From contig DAOUSL010000003.1 in assembly GCA_030627235.1 (NCBI GenBank), positions 1 to 64,000 on the forward strand: a stretch of 64,000 nucleotides of DNA, read 5' to 3'. The DNA comes from Thioploca sp. (GTDB taxonomy: Bacteria; Pseudomonadota; Gammaproteobacteria; Beggiatoales; Beggiatoaceae). The position numbers were made by a program, and so were the translations under genes. The notes under the pieces are model-generated. The model saw only the letters and a program-made list of their open reading frames with translations. It made no database searches and was not told the DNA's origin. Below are positions 18,425 through 27,722 of the stretch, in pieces (the stretch's first letter is position 1; each line of letters starts with the position of its first letter).

Positions 18425-19500
18425 TGTTTATTATCCAATAATTTATCCCTAACAAATTCAATTCTAGCCTTAACTTTAGGACGAGAATTACTTGCATAAG
18501 ATTGGGTATGACTTTTAAATTCTTCAGAATCTAACCAATTTATTTCAGGAGGAATCAGATCTGGATTTTCTTGTAATGAAAGATGTACACCCACGGATAA
18601 TGCTTCAAAACGCACTCTATATGTAGTAGTTGCTTTTGCAGATTTTTTAAAACCATAGGGAAAATAATTATCAACAAAATCCAACATATTTTCAAAATCT
18701 TTCTGAAGCTGTTTTTTATCAAAATTATCTTTTTTTTCCTGAATATATATGTCTAAAAACTTATTTACACTATGTTTAAATGTAAGATATTTTTCTGAAT
18801 AAGCAAAAAATCTTAAAATTAGTTCTGTAGTTTCTTCTCTATCAGCACGTCTTTTATTGATTGGGCATAATTTAGAAAACTTTTCATTTGTGGCACATTC
18901 AGAAACAAAATCATAAAATTTTCCTGCAAAAACTCCTTTTCTGATTTCCATATCCTTTAAAATATCACTACCAGTATTGATTCTATCAAAGATATCTAGT
19001 CTAACATCTGTGTCTGCTTTTTCAGTCAACTCAATCATTCTTAATGTTTTTCTATTAAATCTTCGTTGGCGAGATAAAATTAAATCATCATAAGTAAATC
19101 CATTTAAGGTTTTTAATTTTTCTAAATTTTCTAAAATTAATTTATTATTCAAAAATGCATCAAGTGTTCGTACTCTTTGTGAACCATCAACTATTTCAAA
19201 ACGCTCACCACAATCAGCTGTAAAAAGATATGGTATAGGTAAACCTAACATAACCGATTCGATAAATCTTGATTGTCTTTTTTTATCCCAAATAAATTCT
19301 CTTTGGTAATCAGGAATAAAAAGTTAATTTTCATCAGTTTTAATATCTTGTGTGTATTTTTGAACAATAATTTCAACTGGATATTCTTTTGTATCATAGT
19401 CTACTGTTTTTTGTTCTTTCAATATTTCTTCTTCTGCTGCATTTTTTTCGTCAGTAGTAATTATTTCTTTCTGAATTTTTTTAGAAACCATAAAAATCAT
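18421..19500 (-). pseudogene. DUF262 (ParB/GmrS-like) protein interrupted by one in-frame stop
   Basis: The recognised part (276 codons from ATG 19249-19251) holds the DUF262 hallmark FEIVDGSQRVRTL and the following RQRRFNRKTLRMIEL and DIFDRINTGSD motifs. Upstream the same frame continues as ...DIKTDEN, stop, LFIPDYQREFIWDKK..., reaching an ATG at 19498-19500 three bases after the methyltransferase stop. The IPDYQREFIW motif is the true N-terminal signature of the family, so the TAA at 19324-19326 lies inside the domain. Everything else is open and well conserved, so this is either a recent nonsense mutation or a sequencing error. DUF262 proteins are NTP-dependent nucleases of modification-dependent or BREX/RM-like systems; here it is flanked by a C5 methyltransferase and HEPN protein. 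Confidence 0.8.
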
Positions 19501-19503
19501 CTC

Positions 19504-20661
19504 TCATTTTAAAGTGTTATTATTAATAAGTGAATTAACTATCATAGCTATTATTTTAGGTGGAACTGCATTGGCAATCATATTATGTAAATCACCTCTA
19601 AGGGTTACCATACTAAAATCAAAAAAATCAGAAAATCCTTGGATTCTAGCTGCTTCATGTGGCGTAATGACTCTTTTTCGTAAAGGATGAATATATCGTC
19701 CCTGGCCCATTGAACCAAAACCACTGGTAATAGTTTGTGCTGGTTTATCCCAATGTAAACGTCCATAACAAGATTTATAGCTGTGAGTTTTATTTTTATG
19801 ACAATTCGGTCTCATAGAATCAGGTAAATTATATAAATCATGTTTAAACAAATAATCAATACGTTCTTGATTTTTAGTTGTTGAAGGTGTAAAAAAGATA
19901 CCTTTTTTTGATTTATGTTCATCTATCAAATCATTAATATAATCAGATAAAGGAACAACATTTAAATATTTGAATGATGCTAATGATGAAAAATTAAAAT
20001 TGTCATTTAAGACAGCTACTTGAATATGTCTTTTTCTAGTCTGTGGTAGCCCAAATTCAGCAATATTAATAATCTGAGATTCAATTTGATAACCCAATTT
20101 TTTTAAAAAATATTCACTTTTTTTAACTACTTTATTTTTATCATGTATAACAGTTGAAACATTTTCTATAATTGCTATTTTCGGTTTAACAATCTCAATA
20201 AAACGAATTACATTTAAATATAAATTATTTCTTGGGTCATTTCTTCGTGTATAATTATTTAGATCAGAGTGGCCTTGACAAGGTGGACCAGCTACTAAAA
20301 TATCCAAATTTGAATATTTATTTTGTAAAATAGTTTCATTAGTATTTAGTTTTTCCCCTATACTACATGAAACTAATTCATTAATATCACTGTTAGAAAT
20401 TGATTTATCATTAAGTTCAAAGTTTTTTTGATAAACCGTTAAAGCTGATTTGTTGTTATCTAAAGCTAATTTTATATCTATAGAAATATTATTTTTTCTT
20501 AATGCTTCCCAAATACCTAAAGTCATTCCACCACATCCACAAAACAAATCTACAATAGAAAAAGATTTATTCTGTGTTGGCAAAAATACTGGTTTTATAG
20601 ATTTACGAATCCAGTTTAAATTACAAAGATTATCTGATATTAAATTTTGATAGTTTGGCAT
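19504..20661 (-). CDS. DNA (cytosine-5-)-methyltransferase
   Basis: A 385-residue Dcm-type enzyme with all major motifs in order: motif I SIVDLFCGCGGMTLGI, motif IV GPPCQGHSDLNN with catalytic Cys128, motif VI IAIIENV, motif VIII QTRKRHIQVAV and motifs IX-X (TPHEAARIQGFSD, MIANAVPPKIIAMIV). A short target-recognition region sits between VIII and IX, containing a Cys/His-containing MRPNCHKNKTHSYKSC stretch. It transfers a methyl group from S-adenosylmethionine to cytosine C5. It is first of the defence-like genes, three bases ahead of the DUF262 start, and follows the BCCT transporter gene by 11 bases on the same strand. No conventional restriction endonuclease is adjacent; DUF262/HEPN presumably take that place. 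Confidence 0.94.
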   Translation of the reverse strand: MPNYQNLISDNLCNLNWIRKSIKPVFLPTQNKSFSIVDLFCGCGGMTLGIWEALRKNNISIDIKLALDNNKSALTVYQKNFELNDKSISNSDINELVSCSIGEKLNTNETILQNKYSNLDILVAGPPCQGHSDLNNYTRRNDPRNNLYLNVIRFIEIVKPKIAIIENVSTVIHDKNKVVKKSEYFLKKLGYQIESQIINIAEFGLPQTRKRHIQVAVLNDNFNFSSLASFKYLNVVPLSDYINDLIDEHKSKKGIFFTPSTTKNQERIDYLFKHDLYNLPDSMRPNCHKNKTHSYKSCYGRLHWDKPAQTITSGFGSMGQGRYIHPLRKRVITPHEAARIQGFSDFFDFSMVTLRGDLHNMIANAVPPKIIAMIVNSLINNNTLK

Positions 20662-20672
20662 TAATTAATATT

Positions 20673-22163
20673 TTATTTATTAACCTTCTGCACAGATGGA
20701 TCTCGCCGTATTGTGCGTAAAAAAGCTATAACTTGTAAGATTAAAATCAAGCTAAATGGAATTGCTCCTGAGATTGCCATGGCTTTAGCAATTGTAACTG
20801 AACCAGTAAATAAAGTGCCTGCCGTGATTATTCCAATCAATACACCCCAAGTTAATTTAAGCTTAGTAGATGGATTTAAATTACCTTTAGAAGTCATCAT
20901 ACTGACTACGAAAGTTCCTGAATCAGCACTAGTAACAAGGAATACAAAAATTAAAATTAATGTCAATCCACTTAGTATTTCAGACATAGGAAACCAAGTA
21001 AATAATGCAAATAATGCTTTGGAAACGTCTTCTAATACTAAATCGGCCATTCCACCACCTCCAAACATTTCAATATAAATGGCTGAACCTCCAAATGCGG
21101 CAAACCATAGAATGGAAAATACGGTAGGAACTAAAATTACCCCAATCACAAATTCTCGGATAGTGCGACCACGACTAATCCTAGCGATGAATATTCCTAC
21201 AAATGGTCCCCACGCTAACCACCAAATCAAATAAGTCAAAGTCCATCCTGAAGTCCAACTGGATAGTTCTTTATAAGGATAAAGTTTGAAAGACATGTTG
21301 ATCAATTGACTGAAATAGTCTCCAATTGAAGTTATGAAAACTTCCATGATAAAGCGGGTTGGTCCAGCTAGAATAATTATCATTAAGATTGATATAGCAA
21401 TTATCATATTTATATTACTAAGAATTTTAATACCTTTATCCAATCCAGTGCTAGCTGAAATTAAAAACATTACAGTCATCAAACCTAAAATTATGAGGCT
21501 TACTCCATCAGTAGCTGGTATATTAAATACCTCACCCAATCCAGCTCTGACTTGTAATACTCCCATAGCTAAAGAACCGGCTAATCCAAAAATTACTGCC
21601 AATACCCCAATTATATCTGCGCTGTGACATACAATTGGATATTTGCAACCAAATTCACTTCGTATAGGGCTAGAAATTAATGGTGGAGCGTCTTTACGAA
21701 AACTGAAATAAGCGATAACTAATGCACAGATAGCATAAATTGACCAAGCGTGTAATCCCCAATGTAAATTAGTAATTACCATTGCGAAACGAGCTGCTTC
21801 CGCAGTTTTACCTTCCATACCAGGTGGAGATAAATAATGAAACATCGGTTCAGCAACGCCCCAAAAAATTAACCCTGCTCCCATCCCAGCGGCAAATAAC
21901 ATAGATAACCATGAAATATTAGAAAATTCAGGTCTGTCTTCATCTTTTCCTAAGCGAATATTAGCATATGGCCCAAATGCCATATAGGCTCCTAAAATTA
22001 AAAAACTAGTACATAAAGCTAAAAAGAACCAATCGAGAGTTTTTAATGCAAAACCCGTCAGTCCCAGTGCTGCACTAGCCATAGCATCAGGTGCTACAAC
22101 ACCCCAAATTCCAATAATACTACATAAGGCAATTGATATTAAAAAAACTAAATTATTTTTCAT
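20673..22163 (-). CDS. BCCT family transporter (betaine/choline/carnitine type)
   Basis: A 496-residue inner-membrane protein with about twelve membrane segments. Family signatures are AAGMGAGLIFWGVAEP near residue 95, STGLDKGIKILSNIN, and WWLAWGPFVGIFIARISRGRTIREF containing the Trp-rich substrate box and conserved RISRGRTIREF loop. BCCT carriers import glycine betaine or related trimethylammonium solutes with Na+ or H+ for osmoprotection. The substrate cannot be read safely. The C-terminus is short, without the long cytoplasmic osmosensing tail of BetP/BetT. It precedes the methyltransferase gene by 11 bases, apparently by chance of insertion of the defence block behind it. Confidence 0.93.
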   Translation of the reverse strand: MKNNLVFLISIALCSIIGIWGVVAPDAMASAALGLTGFALKTLDWFFLALCTSFLILGAYMAFGPYANIRLGKDEDRPEFSNISWLSMLFAAGMGAGLIFWGVAEPMFHYLSPPGMEGKTAEAARFAMVITNLHWGLHAWSIYAICALVIAYFSFRKDAPPLISSPIRSEFGCKYPIVCHSADIIGVLAVIFGLAGSLAMGVLQVRAGLGEVFNIPATDGVSLIILGLMTVMFLISASTGLDKGIKILSNINMIIAISILMIIILAGPTRFIMEVFITSIGDYFSQLINMSFKLYPYKELSSWTSGWTLTYLIWWLAWGPFVGIFIARISRGRTIREFVIGVILVPTVFSILWFAAFGGSAIYIEMFGGGGMADLVLEDVSKALFALFTWFPMSEILSGLTLILIFVFLVTSADSGTFVVSMMTSKGNLNPSTKLKLTWGVLIGIITAGTLFTGSVTIAKAMAISGAIPFSLILILQVIAFLRTIRRDPSVQKVNK

Positions 22164-22428
22164 GGTTTAGGTAATCTTAATGATTGTAAGCAAAAGTATA
22201 ATTAATCATTTTACAATACCTTCGCTAATGTTAAAATTTGTTACTTAGGTTTCGGGAAATCCGCTATGCTCCATTACCGAAATAACCATTAGCGAAGGCA
22301 TTGATTTTATGGATATATTTTAAAGGTAATCCTGTAATTAAATAATAGTTTGATATTTTATAGTTTTAACTTTTAAAGTAATATTAGCAATAATACAATA
22401 TTTTTTGTTGAGAACAATTTTAATTTAA
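22164..22428. other. intergenic region between rsmI and the BCCT gene
   Basis: This 265-base AT-rich stretch contains the inverted-repeat element at 22219-22298. Otherwise I see no gene. The BCCT promoter must lie here. Confidence 0.5.
22219..22298. repeat. MITE/REP-like element with 12-base terminal inverted repeats, copy 1
   Basis: An 80-base element bounded by perfect 12-base inverted repeats CCTTCGCTAATG and CATTAGCGAAGG. Its inside contains TTTCGGGAAATCCGCTATGCTCC. The opposite strand matches copy 2 at 30809-30878 over most of its length (GGTTATTTCGG.AATGGAGC, ATAGCGGATTTCCCGAAAC). It has no coding capacity. Confidence 0.85.
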
Positions 22429-23265
22429 TCAAGATTTATTCAATCCTGCGGCATATAAACTATTTTTACTAATTCCGGTGATTTCACTGGTTAGTTTAGC
22501 AGACTGTTTTAAAGATAATTCTTTTCTAAGTAGTAGAAAAATTCGTTCTGCTTCTGGAGTTATAATTTTATTATCTGGTGGAATAAAACCCTGAACAACT
22601 AACACAAATTCACCTTTTGAACGCTCTGGTTTATCTTGTAACCAATTAAGAATATTAAACAAATTATCCCGATATATAGTTTCAAATATTTTAGTTAATT
22701 CTTTGACTAAAGTTATTTCTCGTTGTTCACCAAATATTTTTATTATATCTTGGATGCAAGCGATAATTCGATGGGGAGCTTCATAAAAAACTAAAGTTCT
22801 AGTCTCTGTTTTTAATTCTTCTAAGCGTTGTTGCCTAGTACTAGTTTTGGCAGATAAAAATCCATCAAATACAAATTTATCCGCTGGAAAACCAGCCACT
22901 GATAAAGCACTAATTAACGCACTAGCTCCCGGTATTGGTATAACATTAATCTGTTCGGTCAAAGCTAACTGTAACAAATATTGGCCTGGATCACTAATTA
23001 ATGGAGTTCCTGCATCACTTATTAAAGCAATATTATCACCATTTAATAATCGTCGTAATAATACTTGTGCCTGCTGTTTTTCATTGTGTTCATGCAAAGA
23101 TTGCAGAGGAGTGTTAATACCAAAGTAATTTAATAATTGACGACTATGACGAGTATCTTCAGCGGCAATTAAATCAACCTCAGTTAAAATAGTTTTTGCT
23201 CGTGGACTCAAATCCTGTAAATTGCCAATTGGAGTAGCAACTGAGTATAAAGTTCCATTATTCAT
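22429..23265 (-). CDS. rsmI: 16S rRNA 2'-O-methyltransferase RsmI
   Basis: A 278-residue SAM-dependent tetrapyrrole-methylase-fold enzyme that methylates the ribose of C1402 in 16S rRNA. Signatures are LYSVATPIGNLQDLSPRA at the N-terminus, VDLIAAEDTRHSRQLLNYFG, ALISDAGTPLISDPG, PIPGASALISAL and FVLVVQG near the end. Length is normal. The ATG overlaps the uvrC stop by four bases, making a uvrC-rsmI unit on the minus strand. Confidence 0.95.
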   Translation of the reverse strand: MNNGTLYSVATPIGNLQDLSPRAKTILTEVDLIAAEDTRHSRQLLNYFGINTPLQSLHEHNEKQQAQVLLRRLLNGDNIALISDAGTPLISDPGQYLLQLALTEQINVIPIPGASALISALSVAGFPADKFVFDGFLSAKTSTRQQRLEELKTETRTLVFYEAPHRIIACIQDIIKIFGEQREITLVKELTKIFETIYRDNLFNILNWLQDKPERSKGEFVLVVQGFIPPDNKIITPEAERIFLLLRKELSLKQSAKLTSEITGISKNSLYAAGLNKS

Positions 23266-25049
23266 TTAGTATTTTCCTGAAAGAAATCGTAGATATTTTG
23301 AGCTAACTGTTGGCTAATTCCTGGAACTTTGACTAAATCAATAACTCCAGCTTTAGAAATACCTTGTAAACCACCGAAATGAATTAGAAGCTGTTGTTTT
23401 CGTTTAAGTCCTATACCTTCAATCGTTTCCAAAATTGAAGTACGCCTTGTTTTAGCTCTCCGTTTCCGATGCGAAGTAATAGCAAATCGATGAGCCTCAT
23501 TCCGTATTAATTGGATTAGATGTAAAGCTGGCGAGGTTTTATCTAGAATAAAAGAATTATCTAATAAAATTAAAGTTTCTAACCCTGCTTTTCTACTCAC
23601 TCCTTTAGCAATACCAACAATATATATAGTTAGCTTTAATTCTTGTAATACTTCCTGTGCCACTTTCACTTGGCCTTTACCACCATCAATAAACAGTATA
23701 TTAGGTAATTTGGTAGCACGTTTATAATGACGTAGTAAAGCTTGTCGCATGGCTGCATAGTCATCTCCTGGAGTGATATTTTCAATATTATACCGTCGAT
23801 ACTCATTCTTACAAAATCCATTGTTATCAAAAACTACACAAGAAGCTACTGTTGCCTCTCCAGAAGTATGACTGACATCAAAACATTCCATTCGTTGTGG
23901 GATTACTTCTAGTTGTAAAACTATGGCTAAAGCAGCTAAACGTTCATGATATTTATTATGTTGATTTTGTAATAGACTAATATGAGCGTTTTCGATTGCC
24001 ATTTTTAGCCATCTAGTCCTTTTATCTCTAACTTTTGAATGTATTATAACCTGCCGTTTACGCTGCTGACTGATAACTTCAGTTAATAATTCTAAATCTT
24101 CAATATTATGATTGATAATTATTTCTTTGGGAATATCGTTACTTGGATTAAGATAATATTGAGATAAAAATGCAGTTAATAATTCAGTAATTTCTTCTGA
24201 TAATGGTAGTTTTGGAAAAATAGCTTTGCTACCAATATGTTGTCCAGAACGTATGGTTAAAATTTGGATACAAGCAGTTTTAGTTTGGATAAGTGCGGCA
24301 ATAATATCAACATCTCCAGTTGTAGAACTGACATATTGACGTTCTTGAATTTTTCTTAAACTACTAATTTTATCTCTAATTTCAGCAGCTTGTTCAAATT
24401 TTAATTGTTGAGATGCAGTCTGCATTTTACTAATCAATGTGTCGATAATAATTTGATTTTTACCAGTTAAAAACAAAATTGCTTGATTAACTGATTCTTG
24501 ATAATTAGTTTTGCTGATCAATTCAACACAAGGAGCTGTACAACGTTTAATTTGATATTGCAAACAAGGAGAAGAACGAGCATGAAAAAAACTATCTTTA
24601 CAACGTCGAATATTAAATATTTTTTGGAGTAAATTTAATGTTTCATAAACAGCACGAGAATGTGGGTATGGGCCAAAACATTGGCCATTTAGTTTGCCAC
24701 GTCGAATATTTAAGCTTGGAAAAGAATGGTTTGATAAACAGATATAAGGATAGCTTTTATCATCTCTAAGTAAGATATTATAACGAGGCTTATGAACTTT
24801 AATCAAAGTATTTTCTAAGATTAATGCCTCATTTTCCGTATGAGTTACAATTACTTCTATATTATCTATCTGTTTGACTAATGCTTTAGTCTTAGAACTA
24901 GTAATATTTTTGGTAAAATAACTAACCAGTCGTTTTTTTAGATGCCTAGCCTTACCCACATATAATACTTGCTTGGTAATATCTAACATCATATATACAC
25001 CAGACTTATTAGTTAAATTAGCAAGAAATTTTTGAGGTTGGAAAGCCAA
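23262..25049 (-). CDS. uvrC: excinuclease ABC subunit C
   Basis: Nuclease that makes both incisions in nucleotide excision repair after UvrA/UvrB damage recognition. The 595 residues contain the GIY-YIG domain at about 12-90 (SGVYMMLDITKQVLYVGKA), the UVR motif at about 200-235 (LKFEQAAEIRDKISSL), the RNase H-like C-terminal endonuclease (ECFDVSHTSGEATVASCVVFD; LFIDGGKGQV; RNEAHRFAI) and a terminal helix-hairpin-helix pair. It overlaps rsmI and is divergent from lon with 191 bases between. Confidence 0.96.
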   Translation of the reverse strand: MAFQPQKFLANLTNKSGVYMMLDITKQVLYVGKARHLKKRLVSYFTKNITSSKTKALVKQIDNIEVIVTHTENEALILENTLIKVHKPRYNILLRDDKSYPYICLSNHSFPSLNIRRGKLNGQCFGPYPHSRAVYETLNLLQKIFNIRRCKDSFFHARSSPCLQYQIKRCTAPCVELISKTNYQESVNQAILFLTGKNQIIIDTLISKMQTASQQLKFEQAAEIRDKISSLRKIQERQYVSSTTGDVDIIAALIQTKTACIQILTIRSGQHIGSKAIFPKLPLSEEITELLTAFLSQYYLNPSNDIPKEIIINHNIEDLELLTEVISQQRKRQVIIHSKVRDKRTRWLKMAIENAHISLLQNQHNKYHERLAALAIVLQLEVIPQRMECFDVSHTSGEATVASCVVFDNNGFCKNEYRRYNIENITPGDDYAAMRQALLRHYKRATKLPNILFIDGGKGQVKVAQEVLQELKLTIYIVGIAKGVSRKAGLETLILLDNSFILDKTSPALHLIQLIRNEAHRFAITSHRKRRAKTRRTSILETIEGIGLKRKQQLLIHFGGLQGISKAGVIDLVKVPGISQQLAQNIYDFFQENTK

Positions 25050-25240
25050 AGTAAGTTCAATTTTGAGTGATTAAAATGATTAATCTATTGTTAATTATAA
25101 AAATTAAGATTAAAAACTAAAAATAGATTTATCTAAAAAACTATAGTATAATATTAGTTGAATCTAAACATATTCCAATGGATTCTATCATGTAATTCTC
25201 ACCAACACTAGAGAATATTAATTTAATAATAGAGTAATTT

Positions 25241-27667
25241 ATGAACGAAGAGACAGAAATAACACTTGATCCCATTATTGATGATGAAGCTACTGAAAAT
25301 GAATCAAATACTAATGAAGAAAGTAACAATACTGAAATTATAACAGTAGAAGATAAATTTCCAGAAACTCTGCATATTTTACCTCTTACTAATCGACCAT
25401 TTTTTCCACATCAAATAATTCCACTAATTATAGAAAAGGAGTTATGGGAAAATACGGTTAAAGCTATCACCAATTCACCTCATAATATGTTGGGATTATT
25501 GTTAGTTAAAAAAAGCAACATAGATAATGTAAAACCAGATGATTTTCATAAAATTGGCACTGTTTGTCGGTTACATCGGATTGTACAAGCTGATGATAAA
25601 TTACAAGTTGTAATAGAAGGTTTGCAACGATTTCGGGTTACTAAATGGGAAACTTCTGAACGACCTCTAATTGTAACTCCTAAATATTATCCAGAAAGTG
25701 ATTATGAAGATGTAGAAGAAATCAAACCATATGTGTTAGCTGTTATTAATACTATAAAAGAGCTATTACCGTTAAATCCATTGTATAATGAAGAACTTAA
25801 AATATTTTTACAACGTTCTAGTCCAGAAGAACCATCTCCATTGGCAGATTTTGCTGCTAGTTTGACAACGGCTAATAAATCAGAGCTACAAAGTATTTTA
25901 GGAACTGTGAATATTTTAAAGCGGCTAGAAAAAGTTCTAATACTGCTTAATAAAGAATTACAACAGGCTCAAGCTCAAGTAGAAATTCGTCGTCAAGTCG
26001 AAGAAAAAATGGAAAAAAATCAACGGGAGTTCTTTTTACGAGAACAACTGAAAGTAATTCAAAAAGAGCTTGGAATCGAAAAAGATGATCGTACTGCTGA
26101 AATAGATAAATTTAGTGATCGCTTGAAGAAGTTAAAAGTACCAAAACCAGCTAAAAAACGGATTGATGATGAGTTAGAAAAAATGTCTATGCTGGAAATG
26201 GGATCACCTGAGTATGCTGTTACTCGTAATTATTTAGATTGGCTAACTCTATTACCATGGGGCAAACTTTCTAAAGATAAATTGGATATCAAACGAGCCA
26301 GAAGAACTTTAAATCAAGATCATGAAGGTTTAAAAGATGTTAAAGACCGTATTATAGAATTTTTAGCAGTTGGTAAATTAAAAGGTAATATAAATGGAAC
26401 TATTTTACTATTAGTTGGACCGCCAGGAGTAGGCAAAACATCTATTGGTCGTTCTATTGCTGAAACTGTTGGACGTTCATTTTTCCGTTTTTCAGTTGGT
26501 GGTATTCACGATGATGCTGAAATAAAAGGTCATCGCAGAACCTATATTGGAGCAATGCCTGGCAAGTTTATTCAAGCAATGAAAGATGTTGCGTATGCTA
26601 ATCCGGTTATCATGTTGGATGAAATAGATAAGATTAGTTCTTCATATCGTGGTGACCCAGCTTCAGCCTTATTAGAAGTGTTGGATCCAGAACAGAATGT
26701 CGATTTTTTGGATCATTATTTAGATGTAAGGTTTGATCTGTCTAAAGTTTTATTTATTTGTACGGCTAATCAATTAGATACTATACCAACTGCTTTATTA
26801 GACCGGATGGAAATAATTAAATTATCTGGTTATTTAGCAAGTGAAAAATTACAAATTGCCAAAAGACATTTAGTAAAACGCCAATTGAAAAAATCTGGCC
26901 TAAAACTTAAACAACTACCATTAAGTGATGAAGTATTATCACGTATTATTGACGAATATGCTAGAGAAGCAGGAGTTCGTTCGTTAGAAAAAAGTATTGC
27001 AACTATCGCTCGTAAAGCAGCTCTTAAATTGCTAGAAGATAAAAAACCATCGGTAAAAATAACCACAGATAATTTAGATAAATATTTGGGTAAACCTTTG
27101 TTTGAAGATGAAAAATCAATTAAGGGAATAGGGGTTATTACTGGTTTAGCATGGACTCCAATGGGGGGGGTTACTTTAAGTATTGAAGCTAGTAAGACTC
27201 ATAGTTACGCTCGTGGTTTCAAATTAACTGGTCAATTAGGCGATGTGATGAAAGAATCAGCAGAAATCGCTTATAGTTATTTGATGTCTCAATGTGAACT
27301 GTTTGATATAAGCCAAGATTTTTTTGAAAAAGCATTTATTCATTTGCATGTTCCAGCTGGAGCTACTCCTAAAGATGGTCCTAGTGCTGGAATTACCATG
27401 GCCAGTGCTTTATTATCGTTAGCAACCAATAGAGAAGTTAAAAGAAAATTAGCTATGACAGGTGAACTAACTTTGACTGGTTTAGTGTTACCAGTTGGCG
27501 GCATTCGGGAAAAAGTTATTGCTGCTCGTAGAGTGAAAATTTATGACTTAATCTTGCCTAAAGCTAATAAACGTGATTTTGATGATTTGCCTGAATATGT
27601 GCGTAAAGGTATAAATGCTAAATTTGTAAAGAAATATCAAGAAGTAGCAGATATTTTGTGGGATTGA
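25241..27667 (+). CDS. lon: ATP-dependent protease Lon
   Basis: An 808-residue cytoplasmic serine-lysine AAA+ protease. It has the N-terminal substrate-binding domain (LHILPLTNRPFFPHQI), coiled-coil region about residues 235-290, Walker A GPPGVGKTS near 392, Walker B VIMLDEIDKI and the catalytic dyad Ser715 (PKDGPSAGIT) and Lys758 (GGIREKVIAA). The first 35 residues are an acidic, Asn/Thr-rich extension before the conserved domain. A TATAAT string at 25147-25152 could be part of its promoter. A run of eight G at about 27163-27170 encodes Met-Gly-Gly within the protease domain and is striking in such AT-rich DNA. Confidence 0.96.
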   Translation: MNEETEITLDPIIDDEATENESNTNEESNNTEIITVEDKFPETLHILPLTNRPFFPHQIIPLIIEKELWENTVKAITNSPHNMLGLLLVKKSNIDNVKPDDFHKIGTVCRLHRIVQADDKLQVVIEGLQRFRVTKWETSERPLIVTPKYYPESDYEDVEEIKPYVLAVINTIKELLPLNPLYNEELKIFLQRSSPEEPSPLADFAASLTTANKSELQSILGTVNILKRLEKVLILLNKELQQAQAQVEIRRQVEEKMEKNQREFFLREQLKVIQKELGIEKDDRTAEIDKFSDRLKKLKVPKPAKKRIDDELEKMSMLEMGSPEYAVTRNYLDWLTLLPWGKLSKDKLDIKRARRTLNQDHEGLKDVKDRIIEFLAVGKLKGNINGTILLLVGPPGVGKTSIGRSIAETVGRSFFRFSVGGIHDDAEIKGHRRTYIGAMPGKFIQAMKDVAYANPVIMLDEIDKISSSYRGDPASALLEVLDPEQNVDFLDHYLDVRFDLSKVLFICTANQLDTIPTALLDRMEIIKLSGYLASEKLQIAKRHLVKRQLKKSGLKLKQLPLSDEVLSRIIDEYAREAGVRSLEKSIATIARKAALKLLEDKKPSVKITTDNLDKYLGKPLFEDEKSIKGIGVITGLAWTPMGGVTLSIEASKTHSYARGFKLTGQLGDVMKESAEIAYSYLMSQCELFDISQDFFEKAFIHLHVPAGATPKDGPSAGITMASALLSLATNREVKRKLAMTGELTLTGLVLPVGGIREKVIAARRVKIYDLILPKANKRDFDDLPEYVRKGINAKFVKKYQEVADILWD

Positions 27668-27722
27668 TATTTTATAACTTCATATATCAGAATGATATTA
27701 AAGAACTAATTTAGGAATTAAT

